Positions 17,653 through 26,067 of a stretch of DNA of 64,000 nucleotides are shown piece after piece. Below the pieces are notes generated by a model that was not told the DNA's origin, searched no databases, and was given only the letters and a program-made list of their open reading frames with translations. A program made the translations under genes and the position numbers. Source of the DNA: Methylobacterium sp. J-090 (GTDB lineage Bacteria; Pseudomonadota; Alphaproteobacteria; Rhizobiales; Beijerinckiaceae); contig NZ_JAKSXV010000087.1 in the NCBI RefSeq assembly GCF_022829345.1, positions 1 through 64,000 of the forward strand, in the 5' to 3' direction. Numbering within the stretch: position 1 is the first letter of the stretch; the number at the start of each line of letters is the position of its first letter.

Positions 17653-18165
17653 CTAAGCGTTCGACGCGAAGGGGTGCGAAGCCGAGTTGCGCTGCTCGGT
17701 GGCCTGAGCGGCGGTGGGCTCGCCCTTCACGGCGCGCTGGATGGAGAGCTTGACGGCGTCGTAGTTGTACTTCTGGATCTTGGCGTCGTCGGCCGCTTCC
17801 CAGTGAATGAACACGCCGACCAGGATGAACAGGTCGTCGGCCTCATCGGCGGGGATGATGCCCTCGGCGACGGCGTCCTGCACGGCCTTGGCGACGCCGT
17901 GCTGGGCGGGGCCGAACATCTGGACGGCCTGACGGGCGTCGTTGATGGTGACCTTGTTGAACATCAGGGTGTTCGGCTTGCAGGGCAGGTTCGGCGCGAT
18001 GACCGCGAGCAGGCTGGTGAAGCCGTGCTTGTTGTTCACGAGGCCGTTGCAGAAAGCCGTCTCGGCCGGCGAACCGCGCGGTCCGATGATGAGATCGATG
18101 TGAGCGACCTCGTTGCCATCGCCGACGAGAGCCTCGCCGACCAGAACCTTGTTGATCTTCGCCAT
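17653..18165 (-). CDS. fae: Formaldehyde-activating enzyme
   Basis: A 170 aa protein, the exact usual length, with [17 protein letters not shown] and [10 protein letters not shown] containing the catalytic His17. Fae condenses formaldehyde with tetrahydromethanopterin to methylene-H4MPT, the entry step that detoxifies and oxidises formaldehyde from methanol. A GGGAG ribosome binding site precedes the ATG (CTGGGAGAAACCCCACATG). Because of the hairpin at 18486-18529 and 358 bp of free sequence upstream, it probably has its own strong promoter, as expected for such an abundant enzyme. Confidence 0.98.
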   Translation of the reverse strand: MAKINKVLVGEALVGDGNEVAHIDLIIGPRGSPAETAFCNGLVNNKHGFTSLLAVIAPNLPCKPNTLMFNKVTINDARQAVQMFGPAQHGVAKAVQDAVAEGIIPADEADDLFILVGVFIHWEAADDAKIQKYNYDAVKLSIQRAVKGEPTAAQATEQRNSASHPFASNA

Positions 18166-18523
18166 GTGGGGTTTCTCCCAGGAGTCTTGAAAAGACGTGA
18201 CCGCCCTCGAAGACGAGCGCGGCCGAAAGCTATCCTTGTTCACGGCGTCCAGCCCCCGAAAGGGCGGACCGGTTAGCCCGGATCGCGGCGCGGACCCTAC
18301 TCTGGGCGTTTGCCCGGAACAACCCTGCGCGGCGCGCGGTTTTCGGCAAATTATTTGATCTTGGCCGGAACAAAAGCTGACGTCGGTGAATCCGTTGCCA
18401 ATGTTCCGTCGGCACGGGTCATGCCAGATCCGTTCGAGCCCTTCGGGATGGAGGATCTGGGCTTCGCTCAGGCGCCGGGCAGGCTGCCTGATACGGGCTC
18501 CGGTGATCAGACCGGAGCCCGTA
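18166..18523. promoter_or_regulatory. fae upstream region
   Basis: A 358 bp gap between the citG-like gene and fae. It includes an AT-richer patch (about 18,338-18,375, around GGCAAATTATTTGATC) that is the best place for a fae promoter on the minus strand. No gene is seen. I cannot assign -35/-10 boxes with confidence. Confidence 0.45.
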
Positions 18524-18529
18524 TCAGGC
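18486..18529. terminator. Perfect 19-bp hairpin at the end of the citG-like gene
   Basis: Arms 18486-18504 and 18511-18529 pair perfectly over 19 bp with a GATCAG loop. The TGA stop of the citG-like gene (18524-18526) lies inside the arm, so the hairpin closes the ATP-grasp/citG operon before fae. Confidence 0.8.
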
Positions 18530-19360
18530 CAGCAGCCGATCGAGGAACACGGTCGCGACGGTGAAGTCGGCGCTGGTGCCGGGGTTGAGGCCGGCCGCCT
18601 TCCAGGCCCGGTCCTTCGCCATCAGGGCATCCACGGGCGGGACCGCGAGGTCGAGGTCGAGGAGGGCGGCGGCCTCGTCGCGCAGGGCCTCGGCGCGGGC
18701 CAGCCCGTGCTTGCGCGCCACGTGGCTGTCCGGGACGTGTCCGAGATAGGCGAGGAACACGGCCGTGGTGGTCCAGGGCTCCGACAGGCCCCGGGCGCGG
18801 GCCGCCGCGAGGGCCGGCAGGCCGAGATCGAAGAGGTCGGCGAAACCGGTGACGTAGGCGCGGGCGATGGCATCGCGCGGGGCCGCTTCCGCCATGGCCT
18901 CTCGCAGGGACGGGGGGGCTTCGAGGTCGGTCACGTCGTGGCGGGGCGCCTTTCCGAGGCCGCCCGGATTGGCCTGTCGGATCGCGGCGTAGACCTCTTC
19001 CGCATCCCGCCCGTCGAGGTCGTCGAACACCGCCGCGAGCGCGTCGCGCAGGGGCATGCCGGTCTCGGCCGCCCGCGCCAGGGGGGCGCACAGGAGCAGG
19101 ATGCCCAGATTGGTGTTCTGGCCCACCGCCGCCAGGGTGGCCGCCATGGCGGCACGGACCCGCGCCCCGACCCGCGCGCCCGTCCGCGCCAGGTGCGGGG
19201 CAGAGACCTCGGCGCTGGTGACGAAATCGACCGTGGCCATGCGGTGGCCGTCGGCGAAGGCGTGGACGTTGCCGGGCTTGAGGGCGTCGAGTTCGGCGAG
19301 ACAGCTCGCCCGGTAGGCCGCGCCGATGGCCGTGAGGCCGGTCGTCCCCGGGGCCCTCAT
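18524..19360 (-). CDS. CitG-like (triphosphoribosyl-dephospho-CoA synthase family) protein
   Basis: A 278 aa protein of the CitG family, with the conserved opening [19 protein letters not shown] and central [16 protein letters not shown]. CitG makes the citrate-lyase prosthetic-group precursor, but citrate-lyase genes are absent. In methylotrophs this gene travels with H4MPT genes, so a role in H4MPT or methylofuran assembly (for example transfer of a ribosyl phosphate unit) is more likely. That is inference. The start overlaps the stop of the upstream ATP-grasp gene (ATGA). It may correspond to orf7 of the M. extorquens cluster. Confidence 0.85.
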   Translation of the reverse strand: MRAPGTTGLTAIGAAYRASCLAELDALKPGNVHAFADGHRMATVDFVTSAEVSAPHLARTGARVGARVRAAMAATLAAVGQNTNLGILLLCAPLARAAETGMPLRDALAAVFDDLDGRDAEEVYAAIRQANPGGLGKAPRHDVTDLEAPPSLREAMAEAAPRDAIARAYVTGFADLFDLGLPALAAARARGLSEPWTTTAVFLAYLGHVPDSHVARKHGLARAEALRDEAAALLDLDLAVPPVDALMAKDRAWKAAGLNPGTSADFTVATVFLDRLLA

Positions 19361-20271
19361 CCCAGGGCCGAGACGAGGCGCGGTGGCCGGGCCGCCCGCA
19401 CGGCGGCGAGGAAGCCGCGCGCCACGGCCAGCGCGATGTCGACCTCCGTGACCTTCTGCAGGCCCGACCACGCCGGCATCGAATTGACCTCGAGGACGAG
19501 GAAGCCGCCCTGCCCGTCCTCGACGAGGTCGACGCCGGTATAGTCGACGCCCACAGCCGCCGCCGCCGCCTCGGCGCGTTCGGCCGCCGCCGCCGGCATC
19601 GCCCAGGGCAGCGGCCGGCCCCCGCGATGGACGTTGGTGATCCAGCCGTCGCCCTCGCGGATCATGCCCGCGATGGCGCGGCCCTCGCAGACGAACACCC
19701 GGTAATCGCGCCACAGGCCGTCGCTGCGGGCGACGTAGCGCTGGAGATAGTAGACCCGCGAGACGGCGTCCTCGCCGGGAAGGTCGTCGGGGGTCTCGAT
19801 GAGCTGGAGCCCCTCGCCCTGCGAGCCGAACAGGGGTTTCAGCACCAGGGGCCGGCCGGGGCCGGCTTCCCGCGCCACGATCGCGGCCGCCGCCTCGCGC
19901 TTCGAGCACACGAAGGTGTCGGGCGTCGGCAGGCCGGCCCGGTCGATGAGCAGGCTCGTCATCGCCTTGTCGACGGAGCGCTCGATGGAAGCGGGCGAGT
20001 TCCACACGGTGGTGCCGGAGGCGACCAGGGCGTGGAGCACGCCCAACCGCATGGTGGTGGCCTCGAAGGTGCCGCCCGCCACGGTCCGCAGGAGGACACC
20101 GTCCGGCAGGGCGTCGGGAAAGCCCGGCACCCGCAGGGGCTCGCGCCCGCCCGTCTCGATGGCGACGTCGGCGAGGGAGAACAGCACCGGCTCCGCGCCG
20201 AGGTGCTCCAGGGCGGCCTTCAGGCGCGCCTTGTGCCAATTGCCGTTGTCGGCCGCGAGCCCGATCCGCAT
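19357..20271 (-). CDS. RimK-type ATP-grasp ligase, probable H4MPT:glutamate ligase (MptN-like)
   Basis: A 304 aa ATP-grasp protein related to RimK and archaeal MptN, which adds a glutamate to tetrahydrosarcinapterin-type cofactors. Typical elements are VLKPLFGSQGEGLQLI (ATP-binding), YYLQRYV, DYRVFVCEG and the Mg-binding FLVLEVNSMPAW. The start MRIGLAADNGNWH is preceded by AGGAAAG. In this cluster it probably tailors dephospho-H4MPT or the polyglutamate tail of methylofuran. It is coupled to the citG-like gene and lies downstream of mch. It may correspond to orf5 of M. extorquens. Confidence 0.85.
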   Translation of the reverse strand: MRIGLAADNGNWHKARLKAALEHLGAEPVLFSLADVAIETGGREPLRVPGFPDALPDGVLLRTVAGGTFEATTMRLGVLHALVASGTTVWNSPASIERSVDKAMTSLLIDRAGLPTPDTFVCSKREAAAAIVAREAGPGRPLVLKPLFGSQGEGLQLIETPDDLPGEDAVSRVYYLQRYVARSDGLWRDYRVFVCEGRAIAGMIREGDGWITNVHRGGRPLPWAMPAAAAERAEAAAAAVGVDYTGVDLVEDGQGGFLVLEVNSMPAWSGLQKVTEVDIALAVARGFLAAVRAARPPRLVSALG

Positions 20272-20340
20272 GTTTTGTCTTTCCTGTCCCTCTTCCGGTC
20301 GCTCTGCGACGACCGTCCCCCGGAGAGGCTGCGGTTTTCA

Positions 20341-20405
20341 CACCTCTCGCGGGCAGCGCGGGTCCCCTCTCCTGGAAGGAGAGGGAGTCCTGTCGCGCTT
20401 CACGC
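20341..20405. repeat. Dispersed palindromic repeat, short copy
   Basis: In the gap between mch and the ATP-grasp gene. It shares CGCGGGTCCCC and GAGAGGGAGTCCTGTCG with the longer copy at about 58,185-58,317. It contains the internal palindrome CCCTCTCCTGGAAGGAGAGGG. Confidence 0.6.
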
Positions 20406-20440
20406 CGGCATTTCGTTCGCAGGAGAAGGGGTTTTCAATC

Positions 20441-21427
20441 CTAGCTGAACGAGGCTTCCACCAGCTCCGGCATCAGCCGGCCGCCGCGAAAACTCTTGCC
20501 GGTGGTGACGGAGGTGACGATGACCTCGGCCGGGCTGAACAGCGCGCCGTCGATCTTGTAGAAATCGCCGTTCACCCGGCCGAAGATGTCGGCGAAGGGC
20601 GCGCCGTGGTCGGCCGACGTGGTCGACGGCAGCTGCTCGGCGAGTTGGCGGGCGTCGGCCTCGTCGGCCTCGACGTAGAGGTGCACCCGGCCGCCGTAGA
20701 TGATGGCGTCGTTGGTGCGGCCCATGGCCTGGATGAAGTCCGGGTGCTGGGGCGAGAGCGGCGCCGAGCCGAGGCCGTCCACGATCTTGTGCAGGTCGAA
20801 CCCGACGGTGTGGGCCTTGTGGAGGGCCACTTCGAGGACGCGGGCGACAACCTGGGTCGCACCGGCCAGGCTCTGGGTCGGCGCGTAGATGAAGGTCAGG
20901 TGCTCAGGGCTGAGGCCCGTGGCCTCCGCGACCTTGGCGATGACGGAGGCCGGCGGGCCGCCGGCCGCCTCCAGCACCAGGGCGGTCTGGGTGGCGGTGT
21001 CGCGGTAGCCGAGCTCGGCGTAGAGATCCTCGACCACGGCGACGGCCCGGCCGGGGCCGGAGCCGAGGGCGAAGAAGCCGGAATCGCCGGTCTCGTCGGC
21101 GAGCGACCAGCCCGCATACTGGCTGCCGAGGCAGGCGATCACCGGATCGGACGAATGCACCACCACGGAGTAGGGCCAGGCCGCGACGGGACCGGACGGC
21201 GCGATGGTGACGGTCCCGAGGCCGCCGAGGCAGATCTCGGCGATGCGGCGCCCCGCCTCGATGGAGCCGCGCACGGAGGCGCCGGCATCGACCATGCGGG
21301 CGCCGTCCTGCGTGGTCACGGCCAGACGCAGCACGTCGGCATCGGCGACGAGGCGCTCGACCAGGGGAGCGGTGAGCGCGTTGACGCTCGGATAGGGGCT
21401 TTTGGGCGCCGTCGGACGCGTGGTCAT
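20441..21427 (-). CDS. mch: Methenyl-H4MPT cyclohydrolase
   Basis: A 328 aa enzyme that interconverts methenyl-H4MPT and formyl-H4MPT, the third step of formaldehyde oxidation. It has the family opening [20 protein letters not shown] and conserved stretches [15 protein letters not shown] (here [18 protein letters not shown]) and [20 protein letters not shown]. The length matches the family (about 320-330). The ATG overlaps the stop of the upstream ATP-grasp gene (ATGA), placing it in an operon with mtdB. Located in the cytoplasm. Confidence 0.97.
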   Translation of the reverse strand: MTTRPTAPKSPYPSVNALTAPLVERLVADADVLRLAVTTQDGARMVDAGASVRGSIEAGRRIAEICLGGLGTVTIAPSGPVAAWPYSVVVHSSDPVIACLGSQYAGWSLADETGDSGFFALGSGPGRAVAVVEDLYAELGYRDTATQTALVLEAAGGPPASVIAKVAEATGLSPEHLTFIYAPTQSLAGATQVVARVLEVALHKAHTVGFDLHKIVDGLGSAPLSPQHPDFIQAMGRTNDAIIYGGRVHLYVEADEADARQLAEQLPSTTSADHGAPFADIFGRVNGDFYKIDGALFSPAEVIVTSVTTGKSFRGGRLMPELVEASFS

Positions 21428-22572
21428 GGGTGTTCCTCCGTCAGATCGAGCAGGGTCCGCAGGTAGGCGGCCCGGCTTCGCAACATCTCTCTCGTGGCGG
21501 CCGAGTCCGGCCCCGTTGCGAACAGGGTGCACAGCGGTGCATGGCGCGCCACTGGGCTGCCGGATCTTGGGCGGTCGCGAACGAAAGCCGGCCAGTCGAT
21601 CGGCGGCATCGGCGCGTAGCCGGTGGCCGCGTAACAGATTTCCGTGGCCGCCGCATCCACCGGCGCGGCTTCCACGGGCGGGAGGCGGCCGAGACTCGCC
21701 GCGATGTGCTGGGCGAGCAGGGGCGTCGGGCGCCGGTCGAGGACGTCGAGGGTGGCGCCGGGGCGCGGGTTGATCTCCGTCAGCCACCAATCCTCGCCCG
21801 AGACCAGGAGATCGGCGCTGGCGAGTCCGCGCAGGCCGGTCTCGGCGACGAGACGTGCCACCGCCTCGGCGATCCGCGCGACCATGCGCGGGGCGAGGGC
21901 CTGCGTCTCGTGGCGCGCACGCTCCAAGGCGCCGGCGTAGCGGAACGGGCGCAGGGCCGAGGGGGCGCTCCACTGCTCCGTGAGGCCGACGATGGCGATG
22001 GTCTTCCCATCCGCCAGGAACGCGAGGGCGTGGGCCCGGCCCGGCACGCGGGCCTGGAAGTAGGCGCCCGGCGGCGCCGGCCCGGCGGTCGCCGCGCGAA
22101 TGTGGGTGCCGCCCGAGCCGCCGGCCCGCTTAAGGAGCCAGCCCGCCCGGTCGGGCACGGGATCGCGGGTGACGGCGGGATGGGGGACGCTGAGGTGGGT
22201 GCAGAGGCCGGCGAAGCCGAGCGGGTCCTTCAGGCGCGCCACGGTGTCCGGCGATGCGCCGAGCAGGCGGTACCGCGCGGCGAGGGCTGCCATGAGGTCG
22301 GGGGCGCCCTCGAAGCCGCTGCCGAGGACGAGGCCGAGGGGCGGCCGGCCGGCCAAAGCCGCCAGGGCGTCGAGGTCGGCGAGTGTCCCTGCGCCGCCGA
22401 GGCGCCCGTCACCGAAGCGGCCCGATGCGGGGCGGTGATGCTCCGCGAGGCCCAGGGTGTCGGCGTCACCGAACAGGTCGAGGACGAGGGGCCGCAACCC
22501 CGCCCGCCGCGCCGCCTGCGCCAGCGCGCGGCCGGACTGGGCGGCGATGAGGATCGTGCCGCCGCCCGCCAA
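21424..22572 (-). CDS. ATP-grasp protein, probable tyramine-glutamate ligase-type enzyme of methylofuran/H4MPT synthesis
   Basis: A protein of about 382 aa with an ATP-grasp core: [15 protein letters not shown] (ATP-binding loop) and [17 protein letters not shown] (metal-binding). It resembles the ATP-grasp proteins found next to mtdB/mch in methylotrophs and, more distantly, MfnD, which ligates glutamate to tyramine. The start is a TTG (22572), and the first residues already fit the family ([16 protein letters not shown]). No ATG lies upstream in frame before the mtdB stop, 54 bp away. It may correspond to orf17 in M. extorquens, which I cannot confirm. Confidence 0.75.
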   Translation of the reverse strand: MAGGGTILIAAQSGRALAQAARRAGLRPLVLDLFGDADTLGLAEHHRPASGRFGDGRLGGAGTLADLDALAALAGRPPLGLVLGSGFEGAPDLMAALAARYRLLGASPDTVARLKDPLGFAGLCTHLSVPHPAVTRDPVPDRAGWLLKRAGGSGGTHIRAATAGPAPPGAYFQARVPGRAHALAFLADGKTIAIVGLTEQWSAPSALRPFRYAGALERARHETQALAPRMVARIAEAVARLVAETGLRGLASADLLVSGEDWWLTEINPRPGATLDVLDRRPTPLLAQHIAASLGRLPPVEAAPVDAAATEICYAATGYAPMPPIDWPAFVRDRPRSGSPVARHAPLCTLFATGPDSAATREMLRSRAAYLRTLLDLTEEHP

Positions 22573-22626
22573 TCCGTCAGGTTCGGACAGGGCGTGGGCC
22601 TCGCCGGCCGGCGTCCGCCCGATCCG

Positions 22627-23520
22627 TCAGCCCGCCACCTCGACGGCCACCGTGTAGGCATCGCGAAAATCGAGGCAGAGGGGCTCCCTGGCCTCGAGCA
22701 TGCGGCGGAACAGGCGCGACTGGGTCTGGTACTTCACGTTGCCGACCGCGAGCGCGCCGATGCCGACGCCCTTGCCCACCGGCAGGGGCACGTCGACGGC
22801 GTTGACGTCGATCCCGGCGATGCCGGCCGGGGGCACGGCGTTGACGTCGGAGGCGACGAGGAGGTTCGGCGCGGATTCGAGATCCTCTGCCGTGAGGATC
22901 GAGACGCCGGCGGGGCCGGCCGAGAGGATCACGTCGGCCTTCGTGATGGCCGCGCGCCGGGCCTCCACGGTGGACCCGTCCACGGACCCGACCTCGACGC
23001 CGAAGCGCCAGCGCATGGTGTGGGCGATCTTGCTGACGCGCTCCTCGCCGTCATGGCCGACGATGGTGGTCTCGGCGCCGTTGAGCGCCCCGATCACCGC
23101 CGCCACGTAGGCGACGACGCCGGCCCCGCCGAAGATGACGATGCGCTTGCCCGTGAGCTCCGTGTCGAACTTCGCCTTCAGGGCGCGGGTCACCTCGGCG
23201 ACCATGGCGGCCCCCGTGGTGAAGGAGCCGGCCGGGTCGGCGAAGATGTGGTTGGCGAACGGCGGCACCAGGGCCTTCTTCGCCCGATCGACCATGTCGA
23301 GGGCGTCCTCGGCGTTCTTGCCGGCGATGAAGATGCCCGTGCGCGTCCCGTCCTGGGGCGACCGCGAAAAGATCGAATCCTGCACCAGCGAGGTCACGTC
23401 GGGGAGCGTCGCCTCCGTGTAGGTGGCGATGGTCTCGAACCCGGCATCGACGGCCATGTTCACGTCGAACGGGCTCATGTGCTTCAGGGGCGTGATCATG
23501 TGCAGGATCGAGCGGGCCAT
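22627..23520 (-). CDS. mtdB: NAD(P)-dependent methylene-H4MPT dehydrogenase
   Basis: A 297 aa enzyme that oxidises methylene-H4MPT to methenyl-H4MPT with NAD+ or NADP+, step two of formaldehyde oxidation. The N-terminus MARSILHMITPLKHMSPFDV and the nucleotide-binding VIFGGAGVVAYVAAVIGA (about residue 128-145) match MtdB, and the length is as expected. AGGGAAA lies before the ATG. It leads the run mtdB, ATP-grasp, mch, ATP-grasp, citG-like. The 139-bp gap to mptG upstream could hold its own promoter. Confidence 0.97.
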   Translation of the reverse strand: MARSILHMITPLKHMSPFDVNMAVDAGFETIATYTEATLPDVTSLVQDSIFSRSPQDGTRTGIFIAGKNAEDALDMVDRAKKALVPPFANHIFADPAGSFTTGAAMVAEVTRALKAKFDTELTGKRIVIFGGAGVVAYVAAVIGALNGAETTIVGHDGEERVSKIAHTMRWRFGVEVGSVDGSTVEARRAAITKADVILSAGPAGVSILTAEDLESAPNLLVASDVNAVPPAGIAGIDVNAVDVPLPVGKGVGIGALAVGNVKYQTQSRLFRRMLEAREPLCLDFRDAYTVAVEVAG

Positions 23521-23659
23521 GGCGGGTTTCCCTCCGTGCGGTCGCAGTCAGTTCTAGAAGAATTGCCCCGATCGTGCGCCGGGGTGGTGAAATGTCAAAG
23601 CCGGTGGTCGCCGGCCCGATCGAGCGCAGGTCGATAGCCTGTGCCGTCTTTGCGTCGTC

Positions 23660-24637
23660 TTAAAGCGGCGTCACCGTGGCGCCGGTGTTGCGGCCGCGGG
23701 CGATGAGGAAGCGCAACGGGCCGGGCCGCTCCAGGGATGCGACCAGCCTCCGCGCCGCATCGTCCGAAGGCACCAGGGCGAAGCCGGTCGGGCCCCAGGA
23801 GCTCTGCCCGTAGCCACTGATCCCCTGCGCCGCGATGGCGGCCAACGCCTCGGCCACGGCGGGGCTGGCGTAGCGCCCGCCCTGATGGGGCGCGAAATGA
23901 TCGCCGATGAGGCGCTGAATTCGGGTGATCCCGGCGCCGAACCCTTCGGGCTCGGCGGTGGCGGCGGCCGGCAGCACCTGCATGAGGACGATGCGGCAGA
24001 TCTCGGCGGCCTGGGCTTCCGGGAACCGTGGCAGGTCGCGAAACGCCTCGACCTCGTGGGTCCCGTGCACGCCGGTCATGCCGGTGTCGAGGACGAGGAC
24101 GACGCGCCACGCCTCCGGATAGGCCAGCCGCGCGATGAGGGGCGGCGGCGTGCCGTGGCCGTCGCGGCCGCCATCGACGATGAGGCCGCCTTGCGTGAAC
24201 GCCGCGAGGCCGACACCGGAGCGGTTGCCCCGGTCGAGGGCATCGGCGAAGGCCTCCGGTGCGAAGGGGCGGTCCGCCAGACGGGCCAGGGCCGCCGCGA
24301 CCGCCAGCGCCAGCTGCGTGCCCGAGCCGAAGCCCGCATGGGCCGGCATCGTTTCCGCGATGCTGATCGCGGCGTGACCGTCGATCCCGAGATGACCGGC
24401 CGCCGCCAGGGCGTAGCCATGCGCGCGTTTCGCTTCCGGTCCCGTCACCGTCAGGCCGGGGCTCCTGCGCGCCGTGAGGGTGATGGCGGGGGCGTCGAGG
24501 GCGAGGCCGAGGCTGCCGAAGCGCCGTCCGAGGCCGCCGTGGAGATCGAGGAAGCCGAAATGCAGGCGGCCCGGCGCGTGCACCCGCACGCCCCTCGTCT
24601 CCGCTTCGTCCCCTGCCCCATCCGGGATCTGCGTCAC
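23660..24637 (-). CDS. mptG: Beta-ribofuranosylaminobenzene 5'-phosphate synthase
   Basis: A 325 aa member of the GHMP-kinase superfamily. It condenses p-hydroxybenzoate or p-aminobenzoate with PRPP in the first committed step of H4MPT synthesis. Visible are VHAPGRLHFGFLDLHGGLGR near the N-terminus, PAHAGFGSGTQLALAVA (GHMP motif) and GISGYGQSSWGPTGF near the C-terminus. The start GTG 24637 is supported by AAGGAAAGGG 5-8 nt upstream. The frame stays open much further upstream, but that part is low-complexity and overlaps the divergent fhc promoter. Confidence 0.9.
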   Translation of the reverse strand: MTQIPDGAGDEAETRGVRVHAPGRLHFGFLDLHGGLGRRFGSLGLALDAPAITLTARRSPGLTVTGPEAKRAHGYALAAAGHLGIDGHAAISIAETMPAHAGFGSGTQLALAVAAALARLADRPFAPEAFADALDRGNRSGVGLAAFTQGGLIVDGGRDGHGTPPPLIARLAYPEAWRVVLVLDTGMTGVHGTHEVEAFRDLPRFPEAQAAEICRIVLMQVLPAAATAEPEGFGAGITRIQRLIGDHFAPHQGGRYASPAVAEALAAIAAQGISGYGQSSWGPTGFALVPSDDAARRLVASLERPGPLRFLIARGRNTGATVTPL

Positions 24638-24987
24638 GTCGATCCCTTTCCTTCTACGGGCCGCATCGCACGGCTCGGTCACCGCACCGTTGCGGAGCGG
24701 ATTGCCCGGCAGCGGGGCTTCTCCCATAGAGCGCGGACGCCTCGCAAGCGCCGCGAACGCATCCGTCCTCCGGGGCGCATCACGCGGCGTTCGTCCAAAC
24801 TTCCGGCGCGGCGGCAACACGAAAATTTCCAGCCGCAATCGGTCCGGCATCGGCCCCGGGACTTGCTTGGGGGGCGGCCCCGATGCAAACGTGCCGCCCG
24901 ATCGTTCTGGACCGGCTCGGTCCCGCCGTGCGCGACGCCCGCTTTCGTGGTGCGCGCCGGGCCCTCGATTTTCCAAGGTGCAAGGCA
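24638..24987. promoter_or_regulatory. Divergent promoter region mptG / fhcB
   Basis: This 350 bp stretch separates the divergent starts of mptG and fhcB and must contain promoters for the two halves of the C1 cluster. No strong dyad or consensus boxes stand out. If fhcB instead starts at 24883, the region is 245 bp. Confidence 0.4.
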
Positions 24988-26067
24988 ATGGCGGCCTGGG
25001 TGAAGGGTGGTGCGACGGATGCGGATTCGGCGGTGGACGCCGCCGCGACGCTCCTCGCTGCGGCACGCACGCCCCTCGTGGCGGGGCTCTGCGCCGAACT
25101 GAGCGCCGTGCGCGCGGCCTATCACCTCGCCGACGCCATCGGCGCCACCGTCGATCCCGCGGCGGGCCAAAGCCTCTACGCCGAACTGGGGTCCTTGAGC
25201 CGGACGGGCGCCATGCTCACCACGCCCGCCGAGACCACGGGCCGGGCGGACGCAATCCTCATCGTCGGCAACGCGCCGTGGGACCGGCCCATCGTTCAGG
25301 AGATCGCCGAGTCCGCGCCGACGCGGGGCCGCGCCGCCGGCACCGAGCGCACCCTCCTGTCGCTCGGCGGCCCGCGCAACGGCGCCACCCGGCACGTGGC
25401 CTATCCGGCCGAGGCCGGCGGCCTCGCCGTCTCCGTCGCGCACCTGCGCGCCTACCTGAAGGGGCATCTCGCCGGCGAGACCGCCTATGGCGACCTCGCC
25501 AGGCGCCTCGCCGCTGCCCAGTACGGGGTCGTGCTCTATGACGCTGCCGAACTCGGCGAGCTCGGCGTCGAGATGCTCCAGGGCATGGTCAAGGATCTCA
25601 ATGAGGTCACGCGCTTCTTCACGCTTCCCGTCTCCGACCCCTATCAGGGCCGCGCCCTGCTCCAGCTCGCCGCCTGGACCACCGGCCAGGCACCCCGCGT
25701 CGGCTTCGGCCGCCACGTGCCCGAGCACGATCCCTGGCGCTTCGACGGCGCCCGCCAGATCGCCGCCGGCGAGGTCGATGCCGCCCTGTGGCTCGCCTCC
25801 CTCCCCGCGCCCCGGCCGGACTGGCTCGGCACCCTGCCCGCCATCGCCATCGTCGGCGAGGGCAGCCCCGAGGCCACGGGCGACGCCGCCGAGATCGTCA
25901 TCGCCGTCGGCGTGCCGGGCGAGAGCGCCGGCGGAGCCCTGTGGAACGACCGGCGCGCCACCATCACGTACGCGCCGCCCATCGGACAACCGGCCGAGCT
26001 GACGGCCGCCGGCGTGCTCGGTGCCATTCAGGACCGCCTCGTGCAGAAGAAGGCCGCCTCATGCTGA
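24988..26067 (+). CDS. fhcB: Formyltransferase/hydrolase complex subunit B
   Basis: A 359 aa homologue of formylmethanofuran dehydrogenase subunit B that, in bacteria, serves a hydrolytic complex without molybdenum redox chemistry. The protein starts MAAWVKGGATDADSAVDAAA. ATG 24988 is chosen because AAGGTGCAAGG precedes it; ATG 24883 would add 35 residues lacking family character. The N-terminal cysteine cluster of the archaeal enzyme is absent, as expected for FhcB. Its end overlaps fhcA by 7 nt. Order B-A-D-C. Confidence 0.88.
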   Translation: MAAWVKGGATDADSAVDAAATLLAAARTPLVAGLCAELSAVRAAYHLADAIGATVDPAAGQSLYAELGSLSRTGAMLTTPAETTGRADAILIVGNAPWDRPIVQEIAESAPTRGRAAGTERTLLSLGGPRNGATRHVAYPAEAGGLAVSVAHLRAYLKGHLAGETAYGDLARRLAAAQYGVVLYDAAELGELGVEMLQGMVKDLNEVTRFFTLPVSDPYQGRALLQLAAWTTGQAPRVGFGRHVPEHDPWRFDGARQIAAGEVDAALWLASLPAPRPDWLGTLPAIAIVGEGSPEATGDAAEIVIAVGVPGESAGGALWNDRRATITYAPPIGQPAELTAAGVLGAIQDRLVQKKAASC

